A stretch of 64,000 bases of DNA from Dyadobacter sp. CY347 (GCF_021502655.1 NZ_JAKFFT010000007.1:372001-436000); one strand, 5' to 3'. Positions 10,145 to 19,696 are shown, counted from the first letter of the stretch. Numbers and translations: made by a program. Notes: generated by a model not told the origin, from the letters alone.

Positions 10145-10335
10145 TTTCTTTTGGTTTCAATCTTAATGTACTGAATGCTTGTGATCCGGCTTTCCGAATG
10201 AGGCGCAAAATTACAAATTACCCTACGAAAACCTATTCCACGCGCCTAACTTACTTTTCTGTGGGAAGTGACTCTTGTGCAGACTGGTTTTCAGCGTAAT
10301 TTTGTCAATTACATCCGGATTAAAGACATTTTCCC

Positions 10336-10974
10336 TTGAACAATCGAATCGCACTCATATTATCAGTAGTTTTTCACCCGCTGATCCTCACGACTTACCT
10401 ATTTGCATTGCTGTTCATCATTTCCCCTGAGCTGGTCGGCGTAAGCGCTTTTGAACTTCCGGCGCTGGGCAGTTTGCTGCTGCTTTTGTTCCTGAACACA
10501 TTCATTGCGCCTACATTAGTCGTTTATTATTTCCAAAGAATGGGCATTATCAGCACTATGCACGTGGATGATCTCGCCGAGCGCAGATTGCCTTACATCG
10601 CCTGCATCATTATATATGGGCTGGCGACTTATTTGTTTGGCTGGAAACTGCAACCGATCAGCGAGCTTGCACCGCAAATTTCGATCATTCTCGGAGGTGC
10701 CACCGTTTCTTTGCTTATTGTCACCGTAGTAAGTTTATTTTGGAAAATCAGCGCACATGCAACCGGCATAGGCGGCTCCATCGGCATACTGACTGGCTTG
10801 CTCATGCGCCACGATGAAGCGCAACTGCTTATTCCTTTGGTATTTACAGTCCTGATCGCAGGCTGGCTGCTCAGCGCAAGGCTACATTTAAATGCCCACA
10901 CACCCGCACAAATTCTTGTCGGCGTCATTTGCGGCGTCTTTGTGAGTAGCCTTACTGTCTATTTTTTCTTTTGA
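10336..10974 (+). CDS. PAP2-like integral membrane protein
   Basis: The 212-aa protein is mostly hydrophobic, with about six membrane segments. A stop codon lies 15 bp upstream in frame and no ATG occurs before residue 70, so the TTG at 10336 is the likely start. The C-terminal half has KISAHATGIGG and SARLHLNAHTPAQILVG, which resemble the K-H ... SR-x5-H pattern of PAP2 phosphatases, but the SGH centre is not intact. It may be a non-catalytic relative. The enoyl-CoA hydratase gene begins 19 bp downstream. Confidence 0.6.
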   Translation: MNNRIALILSVVFHPLILTTYLFALLFIISPELVGVSAFELPALGSLLLLLFLNTFIAPTLVVYYFQRMGIISTMHVDDLAERRLPYIACIIIYGLATYLFGWKLQPISELAPQISIILGGATVSLLIVTVVSLFWKISAHATGIGGSIGILTGLLMRHDEAQLLIPLVFTVLIAGWLLSARLHLNAHTPAQILVGVICGVFVSSLTVYFFF

Positions 10975-10993
10975 CAAAAAACACTTCACAGCA

Positions 10994-11773
10994 ATGTACC
11001 AGCACCTCCTTTTCGAAAACTCCAACGGCATTGCAAGGATCACGCTCAACAGGCCACACGTTTACCACGCATTAAGCCCGGCATTGATCAACGAAATCAC
11101 CATCGCCGTGAAAGCAGCCGAAAGCGACGGATCCGTGCGCGTGCTCATCATCACCGGCGAGGGCGAAAAGGCATTTTGCTCCGGTGCTGATTTGAAGGAA
11201 ACCGCAAGTTCAGGCGAAGGCGCCGGGGAGATTTTGCGCGAATATTACAACCCCATGATCCAGGCCATCCGTACCATTCCCAAGCCCGTGATTTGCCGGC
11301 TCAATGGTCTGGCAGTAGGAGCCGGATGTTCGCTCGCACTCGCCTGCGACCTCGTCATTGCGAGGGACGACACTTATTTAAGTTTGCTTTTTGTTCAAAT
11401 AGGCCTCATGCCCGACGCGGGCGCCACATTCTTTTTGCCGCGGCTAGTCGGAGCAGCCCGAGCCTTCGAAATCGCATCAACCGGCAGGAAAGTCTACGCC
11501 CCCGAAGCTGCCAGCATCGGCCTGATCAGCAGATCCGTTCCCGCCAGCGAGCTGGATTCGGAAGTTGAAAAAGCCGCAGCCTACTACCGCAACGCCCCAA
11601 CCCAAGCCATAGGCGCTATGAAGCTCGTCATGAACGAATCCTTCCACTCAAATTTGTCCCAAATGCAGCAACACGAGCTTGAAAACCAGGAACGATTATT
11701 CAAAACCTACGATGCCCAGGAAGGAATCGCTTCATTTCTGCAAAAGAAAAGCCCTGATTTTCAAGGGAGATAA
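10994..11773 (+). CDS. Enoyl-CoA hydratase/isomerase (crotonase) family protein
   Basis: The 259-aa protein is a full-length crotonase. Oxyanion-hole elements are visible in CSGADLKE (about residues 58-65) and GLAVGAGCSLALACDL (about 104-119). The overall sequence is closest, by recollection, to PaaG-type isomerases of phenylacetate degradation, but no other paa gene is nearby. The usual RPxxxNAL motif reads RPHVYHAL. It probably follows the membrane-protein gene in one transcript. Confidence 0.85.
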   Translation: MYQHLLFENSNGIARITLNRPHVYHALSPALINEITIAVKAAESDGSVRVLIITGEGEKAFCSGADLKETASSGEGAGEILREYYNPMIQAIRTIPKPVICRLNGLAVGAGCSLALACDLVIARDDTYLSLLFVQIGLMPDAGATFFLPRLVGAARAFEIASTGRKVYAPEAASIGLISRSVPASELDSEVEKAAAYYRNAPTQAIGAMKLVMNESFHSNLSQMQQHELENQERLFKTYDAQEGIASFLQKKSPDFQGR

Positions 11774-11814
11774 GATTATAGAAAAAAGTTTTTAACAATT
11801 TTTAGCATCTACTA

Positions 11815-11845
11815 TTGCTCAAAGCACCTCCATTTCTTATCTTTG
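11815..11845 (+). promoter_or_regulatory. Bacteroidota-type promoter of tRNA-Arg
   Basis: TTG at 11815-11817 and TATCTTTG at 11838-11845 fit the TTG-N(17-23)-TAnnTTTG consensus of the Bacteroidota primary sigma factor with a 20-bp spacer. Transcription should begin shortly after, and the tRNA starts 18 bp past the box. Confidence 0.75.
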
Positions 11846-11863
11846 CACTCCAATTAAGGAATT

Positions 11864-11937
11864 GGTTGCGTAGCTCAATTGGATAGAGCACCTGACTACG
11901 GATCAGGAGGTTTGGGGTTCGAATCCCTACGTGACCA
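11864..11937 (+). tRNA. tRNA-Arg (anticodon ACG)
   Basis: A full cloverleaf can be drawn. The acceptor is GGTTGCG/CGTGACC with two G-U pairs, the D stem is GCTC/GAGC and the anticodon stem is CCTGA/TCAGG with loop CTACGGA. The variable loop has five bases and the T stem is TGGGG/CCCTA with loop TTCGAAT. The anticodon ACG reads CGN arginine codons after A34-to-inosine deamination. CCA is not encoded. No duplicated 3' end was found nearby, so there is no direct sign of use as an integration site. Confidence 0.96.
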
Positions 11938-11943
11938 CAACCA

Positions 11944-11974
11944 AGGCGCCTTTCGCAAGATCGGCGCTTTTTTG
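11944..11974 (+). terminator. Intrinsic terminator after tRNA-Arg
   Basis: GCGCC (11946-11950) and GGCGC (11963-11967) form a short GC stem followed by a T tract, directly downstream of the tRNA. Confidence 0.7.
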
Positions 11975-12130
11975 TTTGCTGTTCACGCAGGCGGCTTAAA
12001 TGAAAATTGTTGCGATTTTCAGACGTAATTTCCCCAAGGTGAGTCCGGTAACTCCGCCAGGTTCGGTAGAATTTTTCTATTGGCTCTTTAATAAAGCAGC
12101 ATGTCTAGCAAATGCTGATGAACAAACGGA

Positions 12131-13582
12131 ATGCAGATGAACGAGCAACAACTGATTGAATTAATAAACGAATTAGTTAAGCAACCTCATGAAAGTGAAT
12201 GGGTTGAGTTCAAACTTAATTTTCATTCACCGGAGGAAATTGGCGAGCGTCTTTCAGCGCTTTCCAACGGGGCGTGTATTCACAATCAGAGTTTTGGCTA
12301 TTTGGTTTTCGGTGTCGAAGACCAGACTCATATTATTAAAGGAACCACTTTCAAAGCAAAGTCACATAAAAAGGGCGGTGAGGATCTGGAACATTGGCTT
12401 ACCACAAGGCTAAATCCAAAGATCGATTTTAGTGTGTATGAATTCGATTACATTAAAACCCACCATATCTCAATCTATGTTATCTCTGCTGCCAAAAACC
12501 AGCCAGTAGAGTTCCAACACCAGTCATATATCAGGATCGGAAGCATCACCCGAAAACTTAATGAGTTCCCTGAAAAGCAAGCCAAAATCTGGAAGAAAGA
12601 TATGGTGCCTTTTGAGAAGGAAATTGCAATGGATCATTTATCTGCCGCGGATATTACCAAATATTTGAGTACAGAAACGTACTTTGATCTAATGAAATTA
12701 CCCTATCCTTCCACGCAGCAGGGTGTAATTGATAAATTTATCGAGGACGGCCTGGTGCTCAAAAATAAGGGATACGCAATTACCAAATTGGGTGCATTAC
12801 TCTTTGCCAAGCAGCTCAAAGATTTTGAAAGTGTTGCCCGAAAGTCCATCCGTGTGATTGTGTATAAAGGAAAGAACAAAGTTGAGACCGAACGCGAGCA
12901 AATTGGAGGACGGGGTTATGCAATAGGCTTTGAGGGGCTTGTAGTTTGGATAAATAGTCAGCTTCCGGCCAATGAGGAGATTGGGAAAGCATTGCGAAAG
13001 GAATCCAGAATGTACCCGGAGGTAGCAATCCGCGAATTGGTTGCGAATGCATTAGTTCATCAGGGTCTGGATGAAAAGGGCTTCCCTATGATCGAAATTT
13101 TCTCCGACAGGATAGAGATATCAAACCCGGGAACACCGCTTGTAACTCCTGACCGGTTTATAGATGCCTACGTGTCAAGGAATGAGAGGCTTGCTGACAT
13201 CATGCGCCGCATGGGCTTTTGTGAAGAGAAAGGAAGTGGTTTGGATAAAGTGATTTTTAATATCGAATTGTATCAATTACCGCCCTTGAATATAGTCGTG
13301 GCCGAAAGCAGGACAAGAATAACCATGTACAGCTACAAAGCTTTACTTAATTTGGACAGAAAGGAAAAGGTCAGGGCGTGTTACCAGCATGCTTGCTTAA
13401 AGTATGTATCAAACGAAAAGATGACAAATCAGTCTCTTAGAGAACGTTTTAAGATTGCAGACCAAAATTCAGCCATGGCTTCGCGAATCATCAAGGATTC
13501 TCTGGAAGAAGGTGTAATCAAAAAAGATGATCCTGAAAGTAAGTCAAGAAAATATCCATCTTACTTGCCTGTCTGGGCTTAA
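12131..13582 (+). CDS. AlbA_2/COG2865 ATP-binding putative transcriptional regulator
   Basis: The 483-aa protein starts with an AlbA_2 (Schlafen-like) domain: ESEWVEFKLNF near residues 20-30, then GYLVFGVED near 56-64. The middle resembles the ATPase part of COG2865 proteins (RELVANALVHQG near 295-306, SDRIEISNPG, GSGLDKVIF). The C-terminal ~90 residues look like a winged-helix domain. Such proteins are accessory genes, often in islands or defence settings; the function is unknown. It stands alone 190 bp after tRNA-Arg. The start could also be the ATG at 12137. Confidence 0.78.
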   Translation: MQMNEQQLIELINELVKQPHESEWVEFKLNFHSPEEIGERLSALSNGACIHNQSFGYLVFGVEDQTHIIKGTTFKAKSHKKGGEDLEHWLTTRLNPKIDFSVYEFDYIKTHHISIYVISAAKNQPVEFQHQSYIRIGSITRKLNEFPEKQAKIWKKDMVPFEKEIAMDHLSAADITKYLSTETYFDLMKLPYPSTQQGVIDKFIEDGLVLKNKGYAITKLGALLFAKQLKDFESVARKSIRVIVYKGKNKVETEREQIGGRGYAIGFEGLVVWINSQLPANEEIGKALRKESRMYPEVAIRELVANALVHQGLDEKGFPMIEIFSDRIEISNPGTPLVTPDRFIDAYVSRNERLADIMRRMGFCEEKGSGLDKVIFNIELYQLPPLNIVVAESRTRITMYSYKALLNLDRKEKVRACYQHACLKYVSNEKMTNQSLRERFKIADQNSAMASRIIKDSLEEGVIKKDDPESKSRKYPSYLPVWA

Positions 13583-13950
13583 ATCTTATTTGACAGTCAT
13601 TTGATTATAGTTGCTTGCTGAGACATTAATATACTGATAATCAGTAGTTTCTTATTTGATTGCTATTTGACTGACAAATGTAAATGCAGGTTACAGCGGA
13701 TGCTTTCTCAGCTATGATAGCGTGATACTATCAGACTGTTTGAGCGGATTCGTATTACTGCCCCTCAACCAACCGCCCCATCATCTCATCCATCTCCTAC
13801 AACCCGGCGGGAAGTTTCCGGATAATTTACGGCATACCCGACGTTAATGTTAATGGCTCAAAAAGCTGGGTTTGTAAACAGAACGTGAGAATAATTAATG
13901 ATTCCCCTTATTAAAAGTATATCTCTAAAATGAGAAGTTTGTAAGAATAT
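13583..13950. other. Intergenic region with possible gene remnant
   Basis: No intact gene is visible in these 368 bp. On the minus strand 13755-13820 reads like the end of a protein (LPAGL, one in-frame TAG, then EMDEMMGRLVEGQ and a TAA), which may be a decayed gene tail. The rest is A/T-rich without clear terminators. Confidence 0.3.
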
Positions 13951-14820
13951 CTAGCGCCCCTTTTCCCAGTCTTTAAAAATGAAACGCAGGGCATCGTAAT
14001 AAGCCACAATGGGTTCTGTCATGTGGGTTTCGGTGGGGTAATGTTTATAGAGATAATTGAATCCTTTTTGTTTTTTCTTCGCAATTGTTGCATCCAGCTT
14101 CAATAAATGTTTATGAAAAAACGAATCAGGCCCCCCTTCGTTTCCGTCACTGTAAAAAAATGTTTTGTCAAAGGCTGAACCCCTTTTTAGTTTTTCATCA
14201 GTCATTCTCAACATATACTCCCTGTCCCACCAAAGGGATGGGCTTACGGCGATATACGCATCAAACAGTTCCGGATGAGTCAGCAGACAATTAAGTGCTG
14301 AAAGGCCTCCGAAGGAATGCCCGGCAAATATCTTATAGGGCGCTGTTTTATAATTTTTGTCGATCATCGGTATCATTTCTGTCCCGATGAATTGTAAAAA
14401 TTTATCGTTCCCGCCGCTGCCTGTATACGAACTACTGTCTGGTTTTCCCTCGTAATTAAGTAAGCTGTTGGTTGGGGTAAGGTCTCTGGTTCGTTTTGTA
14501 TTTGGGATGCCAATGACGATTGTCTTTGGCATTGCCAAAACATCCGGCCGACTTAGATAATCGACATACTGAGCAAGCAATTCAAAATGATTATCACCGT
14601 CCATGACGTAGACCACGGGAAATCGTTTGTTTACATCCGCGGAGTCTACTTTGGGGCAATGCACATACACCTTTCGGTCTTCGTTTAAAAGCTCGGAGTG
14701 AATCGTCACCACCTCACTTGATGTAGACGTATACGCCTGTATATTCTGAGAATGTGCCTGAAAAGCGACAATTAAAAACAGACTCGTCAGCCATCGAAAG
14801 GGATAAATTATCAATTTCAT
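13951..14820 (-). CDS. Secreted alpha/beta hydrolase, Fes/esterase D-like
   Basis: The 289-aa protein has a signal peptide (about residues 1-24, ending AHSQ). The domain matches the putative-esterase family (enterochelin esterase, esterase D): FPVVYVMDGDNHF near 67-79, nucleophile elbow GHSFGG near 168-173, and a late TETHM that supplies the histidine. Substrates in this family range from siderophore esters to feruloyl esters, so the exact role is open. No siderophore genes are adjacent. Confidence 0.82.
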   Translation of the reverse strand: MKLIIYPFRWLTSLFLIVAFQAHSQNIQAYTSTSSEVVTIHSELLNEDRKVYVHCPKVDSADVNKRFPVVYVMDGDNHFELLAQYVDYLSRPDVLAMPKTIVIGIPNTKRTRDLTPTNSLLNYEGKPDSSSYTGSGGNDKFLQFIGTEMIPMIDKNYKTAPYKIFAGHSFGGLSALNCLLTHPELFDAYIAVSPSLWWDREYMLRMTDEKLKRGSAFDKTFFYSDGNEGGPDSFFHKHLLKLDATIAKKKQKGFNYLYKHYPTETHMTEPIVAYYDALRFIFKDWEKGR

Positions 14821-14889
14821 CGATATAATTTAATTAAGTAGGGCATCGGATTTTTGCTGACTAGTGCTGCTGCTGTGGTTGAAGATTTT

Positions 14890-14930
14890 AAAAACAAAGA
14901 CCTAGCAACATTTGCTAGGTCTTTGTTTTT
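14890..14930. terminator. Strong bidirectional intrinsic terminator
   Basis: A perfect 19-bp inverted repeat (14890-14908 and 14912-14930) encloses a CAT loop and is flanked by A and T tracts, so it can stop transcription in both directions. It lies downstream of the lipoprotein gene 15003-15668 (minus). Confidence 0.85.
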
Positions 14931-14949
14931 GTCGCAGTTAAATTGTAAT

Positions 14950-14974
14950 ACATAATCTGGTTACCAGATTATGT
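14950..14974. repeat. Second perfect hairpin next to the terminator
   Basis: ACATAATCTGG and CCAGATTATGT form a perfect 11-bp stem with a TTA loop, 19 bp from the terminator hairpin. A T-rich stretch follows on the plus strand. It may be a tandem terminator arm or an operator. Confidence 0.6.
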
Positions 14975-15002
14975 CCATTTTTATTCTGCTCTTTTATTAA
15001 TA

Positions 15003-15668
15003 TTAATACTGGTCAATAATCGTTGGGAAATAATTAATCTTCGCTTCCGCAAGATCTTGAATAAACGTGTAATTGTAAGGTGGTTTTTGCAATAGGGCAG
15101 AGGTGGCTACATTTTGTATTGTCGCCAGATAGCCTAGACTTACAGAATAATTTCCTCCTCCACGATAACCTCCTTCAATAAAAACAGTCGATGCAAAGGA
15201 GATTGTGTCGCCCACCGCGATATTAAACGATAACTTCTTGAAATTACTGTCTGGCGTGGTGATAGGGTCGTTGATTTCATTATTTGCCCGAATGTCCCTT
15301 GTGATATACTCGTTCGGTCCAGGGGTAGAAGATGCTGCAATTCTTTTTAAAGTAATACGTGTCCGCCAAGAAGAGCGAAAATAACCTTGTATCCCATAAA
15401 CGCTGAAGCTAGCCGCATGTGCTGTATTTAATGTCACATTTGAATCACTCTGGGTAGCTGTACTCATCACTTTTTTTGCATTCTTTTCCATGAAGTCGAT
15501 TTTTACTATTTCAAATTCACATGGAAATGCCCGGGGTGTTCCATCGGCTAGATTACACGAAGCCGTGGGTTCAGGATCCGGAATATTATGGTCCTGACAC
15601 GAAAAGGCCATAGCCAAAAAAAAGATCGATGACAGGCAGGCTGATTTTATCAATGCAGTTGTTTTCAT
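15003..15668 (-). CDS. Hypothetical lipoprotein
   Basis: The 221-aa protein has a lipoprotein signal with lipobox LAMAFSC (Cys near residue 24). I do not recognise the mature domain. It is Ser/Thr/Asn-rich and probably beta-structured. It is a single-gene unit closed by the hairpins at 14890-14974. Confidence 0.65.
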   Translation of the reverse strand: MKTTALIKSACLSSIFFLAMAFSCQDHNIPDPEPTASCNLADGTPRAFPCEFEIVKIDFMEKNAKKVMSTATQSDSNVTLNTAHAASFSVYGIQGYFRSSWRTRITLKRIAASSTPGPNEYITRDIRANNEINDPITTPDSNFKKLSFNIAVGDTISFASTVFIEGGYRGGGNYSVSLGYLATIQNVATSALLQKPPYNYTFIQDLAEAKINYFPTIIDQY

Positions 15669-16006
15669 AGTGATTGTGAATAGGTTAGCGTTTTGATAAG
15701 CAAAGTAATCAACTGTTTGTAAATACTCTTAAACTTATTTATCGGTAAACTTCTTACCGTACTTCTTACATTCCATCCGGTAATTGAGCCATTTCTGGGC
15801 TTAAAGAAAAGGCGAAATTAGTAACTACACATTGACCCCCACAACAAAGAAAAATTGAACTTCACAACAAAGCAGCCTGGTCTGGGATTGCGGAAATTTG
15901 TAGTGTAAAAACAAAAACGATATGAGGGCCTAAAATTCCTGAAATGAATGGCGCGACTGCGCCAGGCAACAACCCAAATCAAATTTCACTTTTAAATTCA
16001 ATCAAA
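15669..16006. other. Divergent control region of lipoprotein and aldehyde reductase genes
   Basis: These 338 bp hold no gene. ACTTCTTAC occurs twice (15749-15757, 15761-15769), and CGGTAA/TTACCG forms a small inverted repeat at 15743-15759. These could be operator half-sites, perhaps for the AraC protein encoded at 16997; this is only a suggestion. Confidence 0.35.
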
Positions 16007-16963
16007 ATGAAACGTACCATATTAGTCACAGGCGGAACCGGATTTGTCGCCATCCATACGATCCTGCAACTTTTACAACAAGGCTATCAGGTCAAAACTA
16101 CGCTCCGCTCTTTGTCTAAAAAAGACAAAATAATCGATGCATTGAAAGATGGCGGGATTAAAGATTTTACTGATCTTTCTTTCTACCAGGCTGAGCTAAC
16201 GTCAGATGAAGGCTGGGAGGAAGCTGTAAGGGATTGCGAATATGTGCTGCACATTGCATCACCATTTCCAGCCCAGGCACCCAAAGATGAGAACGAGCTC
16301 ATCATTCCGGCTCGTGACGGTGCGCTGCGCGTTTTGAAAGCAGCCAAAAATGCAGGCGTTAAGCGGGTTGTACTTACCTCGTCATTTGCCGCGATTGGTT
16401 ACAGCAAAAATGCAAAGGATCACGTATTCACCGAAACAGACTGGACGGATGAGCATGCGCCGATCATGGCATACATTAAATCTAAAACCATCGCAGAGAA
16501 AGCGGCCTGGCATTTTATTGAAACAGAAGGCGGTAGCATGGAGCTTACGGTTATCAATCCGGTTGGGATTTTCGGGCCGGTTTTAGGAGACATTTCGTCG
16601 GCTTCGCTCGATACGATCGTGAAGGGGATCATCAGCGGCACGACGACCGAAAGCCCGGCATTTACATTCGGCGTTGTTGATGTGCGTGATGTTGCTGACA
16701 TCCATATAAAAGCAATGCTACATCCCAAAGCAAACGGACAGCGCTTTCTGGCCACATCTGAGGGCGTAATGAGCTTTTACGCTGTGGCCCAACTAATCAA
16801 AACCGAGCGGCCTGAACTGGCCGCGGATATTGCTGAGATGCAGCAGACGGATGAAGCATTTTATATTCAAATGTCGAACAGGAAAGCCGTGGAAACATTG
16901 GGTTGGGATCCGAAAAGCAGACAATCCGCTATTCTGGAAAGTGTCGACAGTTTGTATAAATGA
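16007..16963 (+). CDS. SDR-family aldehyde reductase (dihydroflavonol-4-reductase-like)
   Basis: I start at the ATG at 16007 (318 aa), which places TGGTGFVA of the NAD(P)-binding fold at residues 8-15; the longer frame has no family-like N-terminus. The catalytic YxxxK is in AYIKSKTIAEK (about 159-169), preceded by a conserved TSSFAA. Extended SDRs of this group reduce aldehydes and ketones with NADPH, and are often annotated as aldehyde reductase. The AraC gene begins 33 bp downstream on the same strand and probably regulates it. Confidence 0.85.
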   Translation: MKRTILVTGGTGFVAIHTILQLLQQGYQVKTTLRSLSKKDKIIDALKDGGIKDFTDLSFYQAELTSDEGWEEAVRDCEYVLHIASPFPAQAPKDENELIIPARDGALRVLKAAKNAGVKRVVLTSSFAAIGYSKNAKDHVFTETDWTDEHAPIMAYIKSKTIAEKAAWHFIETEGGSMELTVINPVGIFGPVLGDISSASLDTIVKGIISGTTTESPAFTFGVVDVRDVADIHIKAMLHPKANGQRFLATSEGVMSFYAVAQLIKTERPELAADIAEMQQTDEAFYIQMSNRKAVETLGWDPKSRQSAILESVDSLYK

Positions 16964-16996
16964 GTAAATTTGGGTTCACAAAATCAAACGTGACAA

Positions 16997-17782
16997 GTGA
17001 AAGTCAATAACATACAATCCTGTCATTTAGGGCCGGAAATTTCGCCGGAGCAATTTATATCAGAACATTTCTTCCTGTATTTACTGAAAGGTTCAATAAA
17101 GGCTTTTGACGGTCACAAGCATTATGAGATGGTTCCTGGCGATTACTGCATCGCCAGGAAAAACCATTTGGTTCGCTATACAAAATATAAGGATAAGGAT
17201 GAATTTGAAAAGATCATCATCACATTGGATGAGCCATTCCTAAGGAAGTTTTTGGAGCGGCATCCGGTTCAAGCCCAGGCTGACAGCAACAACGATTCTT
17301 TTCTTTTTATACAAGATAACAAACTGATTAAAAACTATATCCAGTCGCTGGAACCTTACTACTACGGAGATTTGGAGATTGACGAAACTTTTGCGGATAT
17401 AAAACGGGAAGAGCTGCTGATGATCATATTAAAGTCTGATCCTGCCATGGCAAATGTGTTTTTCAACTTCGCAATTCCTGCCAAAATCGATCTCGAAGCA
17501 TATATGAACCGCAACTTCCGCTTTAATATTAGCCTGGAACGTTTCGCCTTTCTCACTGGCAGAAGTTTATCCTCATTTAAACGGGATTTTCAAAAGGTTT
17601 TCGGCACAAACCCGGGAAACTGGCTTAAAAAGAAACGGCTCGATGAAGCCTATTTTCAAATCAGCCAGCAAAAACACAGGCCCAGTGAAGTCTATCTCGA
17701 AGTTGGCTTTGAAGACCTGTCTCATTTTTCATTTGTATTTAAAAAAGAATTCGGCAGGACACCGTCAGAAGTGATGCAATAG
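16997..17782 (+). CDS. AraC-family transcriptional regulator
   Basis: The 261-aa protein starts at GTG; an in-frame TGA lies just upstream and no ATG is available before residue 44. The N-terminal part is a cupin-like sensor domain. The C-terminal ~100 residues carry two helix-turn-helix units (ISLERFAFLTGRSLSSFKRDF, then PSEVYLEVGFEDLSHFSFVFKKEFG) followed by the usual RTPSE. It likely controls the upstream aldehyde reductase gene with which it appears cotranscribed. Confidence 0.88.
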   Translation: MKVNNIQSCHLGPEISPEQFISEHFFLYLLKGSIKAFDGHKHYEMVPGDYCIARKNHLVRYTKYKDKDEFEKIIITLDEPFLRKFLERHPVQAQADSNNDSFLFIQDNKLIKNYIQSLEPYYYGDLEIDETFADIKREELLMIILKSDPAMANVFFNFAIPAKIDLEAYMNRNFRFNISLERFAFLTGRSLSSFKRDFQKVFGTNPGNWLKKKRLDEAYFQISQQKHRPSEVYLEVGFEDLSHFSFVFKKEFGRTPSEVMQ

Positions 17783-17946
17783 CGGCTGGTTAGGCGCAAA
17801 GCAGGCGGCTAGGATAGATTGATTGAAAATTTAACAACATTCATTTTTCTGCATTTGCCAAGGAACAATATTTTTATATTCATTCCAATCACACCTAGTT
17901 TCCCAAATAGCAAGCCCATATTGTGTCGTCTGAACCGCAGGATTTA

Positions 17947-19599
17947 ATGTTTGAATTCGATAATGTCATTATTGGCTCGGGTATGGGTGCGCTTTCGGCA
18001 GCGATTTGCCTGCTGCGTGAGGGGCAAACGGTGCTCATTTTGGAACAGCATAATGTGCTCGGCGGCTGGTGCCACAGCTTTCGGATCGGCGGACAGCGAT
18101 TTTCTCCTGGTGTGCATTACATAGGTCAGCTGGGCGAGGGGCAGTCTACCCGAATGTTGTACGAAGGTTTGGGAATTGCTAATGAGCTTACCTTTTTTGA
18201 AATGAACCCAGCAGCCTATGAACATTGCTGGATTGGCGAAAAGCGCGTTGATATTCCTGCCCATTTCAATGCACTCTGTGAAGTGCTTTCTGCACAATTT
18301 CCCGAAGAGAAAAAAGGGATTCAAAAGTATCTGACTGCGGTTAAAAACGTCAGCAGCCAGCTGGATCTGATCTCGGAAATGAACGGTTTCCGTGATCACC
18401 TGACCATTCCCTGGCGTACCCGGCATTTGGGAAAATACGGCTTATTCAGCGTGAAAAGGGTCATTGACTGGCATATTAAGGACCCGCTTTTGAAAAAAAT
18501 ATTGAATATCCAATGGGGTAACCATGGCCTTCCCCCCGCGCAAGCCAGCTTTCCGTATCATGCTGCGGTGATGGCACATTATGAAAAAGGCGGCTTTTAT
18601 CCGATGGGCGGCGGTGCGGCGATTGTCAAGGCAATGGCCAATGTGATTAAAAAACACGGCGGTCAATGCAGAACGGGGCAGAAGGTGAAGCGCATTTTGA
18701 TCCAGGGCGAAAAAGTGAAGCGTGCGGTGGGTGTCGAGCTTGAAAATGGCGCGCTTATTTATGCAAAAAGGGTTATTTCCAATGCGGATCCGGGAACGAC
18801 TTATAAAAACCTGATAGGGGAGCAAAATCTCAGCAAGCAGCTTTTGAATCAACTAAAAAATACCAAATATTCCTGCACCTCGCTGATCCTGTTTTTGACG
18901 GTTGATATGGATCTCCGCAAAGCGGGTTTGGACTCGGGAAATGTCTGGCTGGTGCCGGACGAGGCTGCCGAAGAGTCGTACGGTCAGCATGCAGATGTGG
19001 ATATTGCTTCGGAAACTGCCTTTCCAGCCCTCTTTATCAGTTCGAGCACATTGAAAGATCCAACGAGTTTTGACGGCATTCACCATACGCTTGAAGTAAT
19101 TACGCTCATTAATAATCACGCTTTCAGCCAGTTTGATGGCGAGACCGGCGTGCATTCCCAGGCATACCTGGATTTTAAAGAGCGCCTGAGCATGAAAATG
19201 ATCAAAAGCCTCGAAACGGTTTTGCCGGGGATCAGCCAAAGCATTGTCCAGAAAGAAATGGGCACCCCACTGACCAACAAGCATTACATTGGTTCCACCG
19301 ACGGCTGTGTGTACGGCACCGAAAAGAGCTTCTGGCAGATAGGTGCTTTTGCATTTAAATCGCAAAGTGAAATTGAGAATCTGTATTTGTGCGGCGCGAG
19401 CATTCTGGCCAACGGGGTTGCCGGAGCAAGTTATTCGGGTGTGCAAACAGCCGCAAGGATCCTCGGCACATCCCAGGCAGCGCTGCTGAAACCAGATCCG
19501 TCCCAGCAACTTCACGTATACGCAGCCGAGGATGCAACGCATTATCCTGAGTGGATCAAAACGAAGATGAATACGAGACGGAAGGTGAAAGCAGCTTAA
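17947..19599 (+). CDS. FAD-dependent oxidoreductase, CrtI/retinol saturase-like
   Basis: I choose the ATG at 17947 because it has an AGGA ribosome-binding site and gives the usual short N-terminus before the FAD fold (GSGMGALSAA at residues 10-19); a GTG at 17923 is possible. The ~550-aa protein matches phytoene desaturase/carotene isomerase/retinol 13,14-reductase relatives, with ANGVAGASYSG near the C-terminus completing the FAD site. The substrate is an unsaturated hydrocarbon in the family. No carotenoid cluster is adjacent, so the role is unassigned. Confidence 0.8.
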   Translation: MFEFDNVIIGSGMGALSAAICLLREGQTVLILEQHNVLGGWCHSFRIGGQRFSPGVHYIGQLGEGQSTRMLYEGLGIANELTFFEMNPAAYEHCWIGEKRVDIPAHFNALCEVLSAQFPEEKKGIQKYLTAVKNVSSQLDLISEMNGFRDHLTIPWRTRHLGKYGLFSVKRVIDWHIKDPLLKKILNIQWGNHGLPPAQASFPYHAAVMAHYEKGGFYPMGGGAAIVKAMANVIKKHGGQCRTGQKVKRILIQGEKVKRAVGVELENGALIYAKRVISNADPGTTYKNLIGEQNLSKQLLNQLKNTKYSCTSLILFLTVDMDLRKAGLDSGNVWLVPDEAAEESYGQHADVDIASETAFPALFISSSTLKDPTSFDGIHHTLEVITLINNHAFSQFDGETGVHSQAYLDFKERLSMKMIKSLETVLPGISQSIVQKEMGTPLTNKHYIGSTDGCVYGTEKSFWQIGAFAFKSQSEIENLYLCGASILANGVAGASYSGVQTAARILGTSQAALLKPDPSQQLHVYAAEDATHYPEWIKTKMNTRRKVKAA

Positions 19600-19696
19600 T
19601 GAACCAAATTAACACAACATTCACGCTCGTTGCTTGAAAAGTGACCTGATTGTTACGTTATTGTCCTCTCAATTTTCACTCTCAAAAAACAAAATC

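Noticed and set aside
11864-13950. Genomic island bounded by a duplicated tRNA-Arg end
   Set aside because: No repeat of the tRNA 3' end and no integrase gene were seen.
18853-19542. 229-codon open frame on the minus strand inside the flavoenzyme gene
   Set aside because: Antisense shadow of a confident coding region without own start context or domain.
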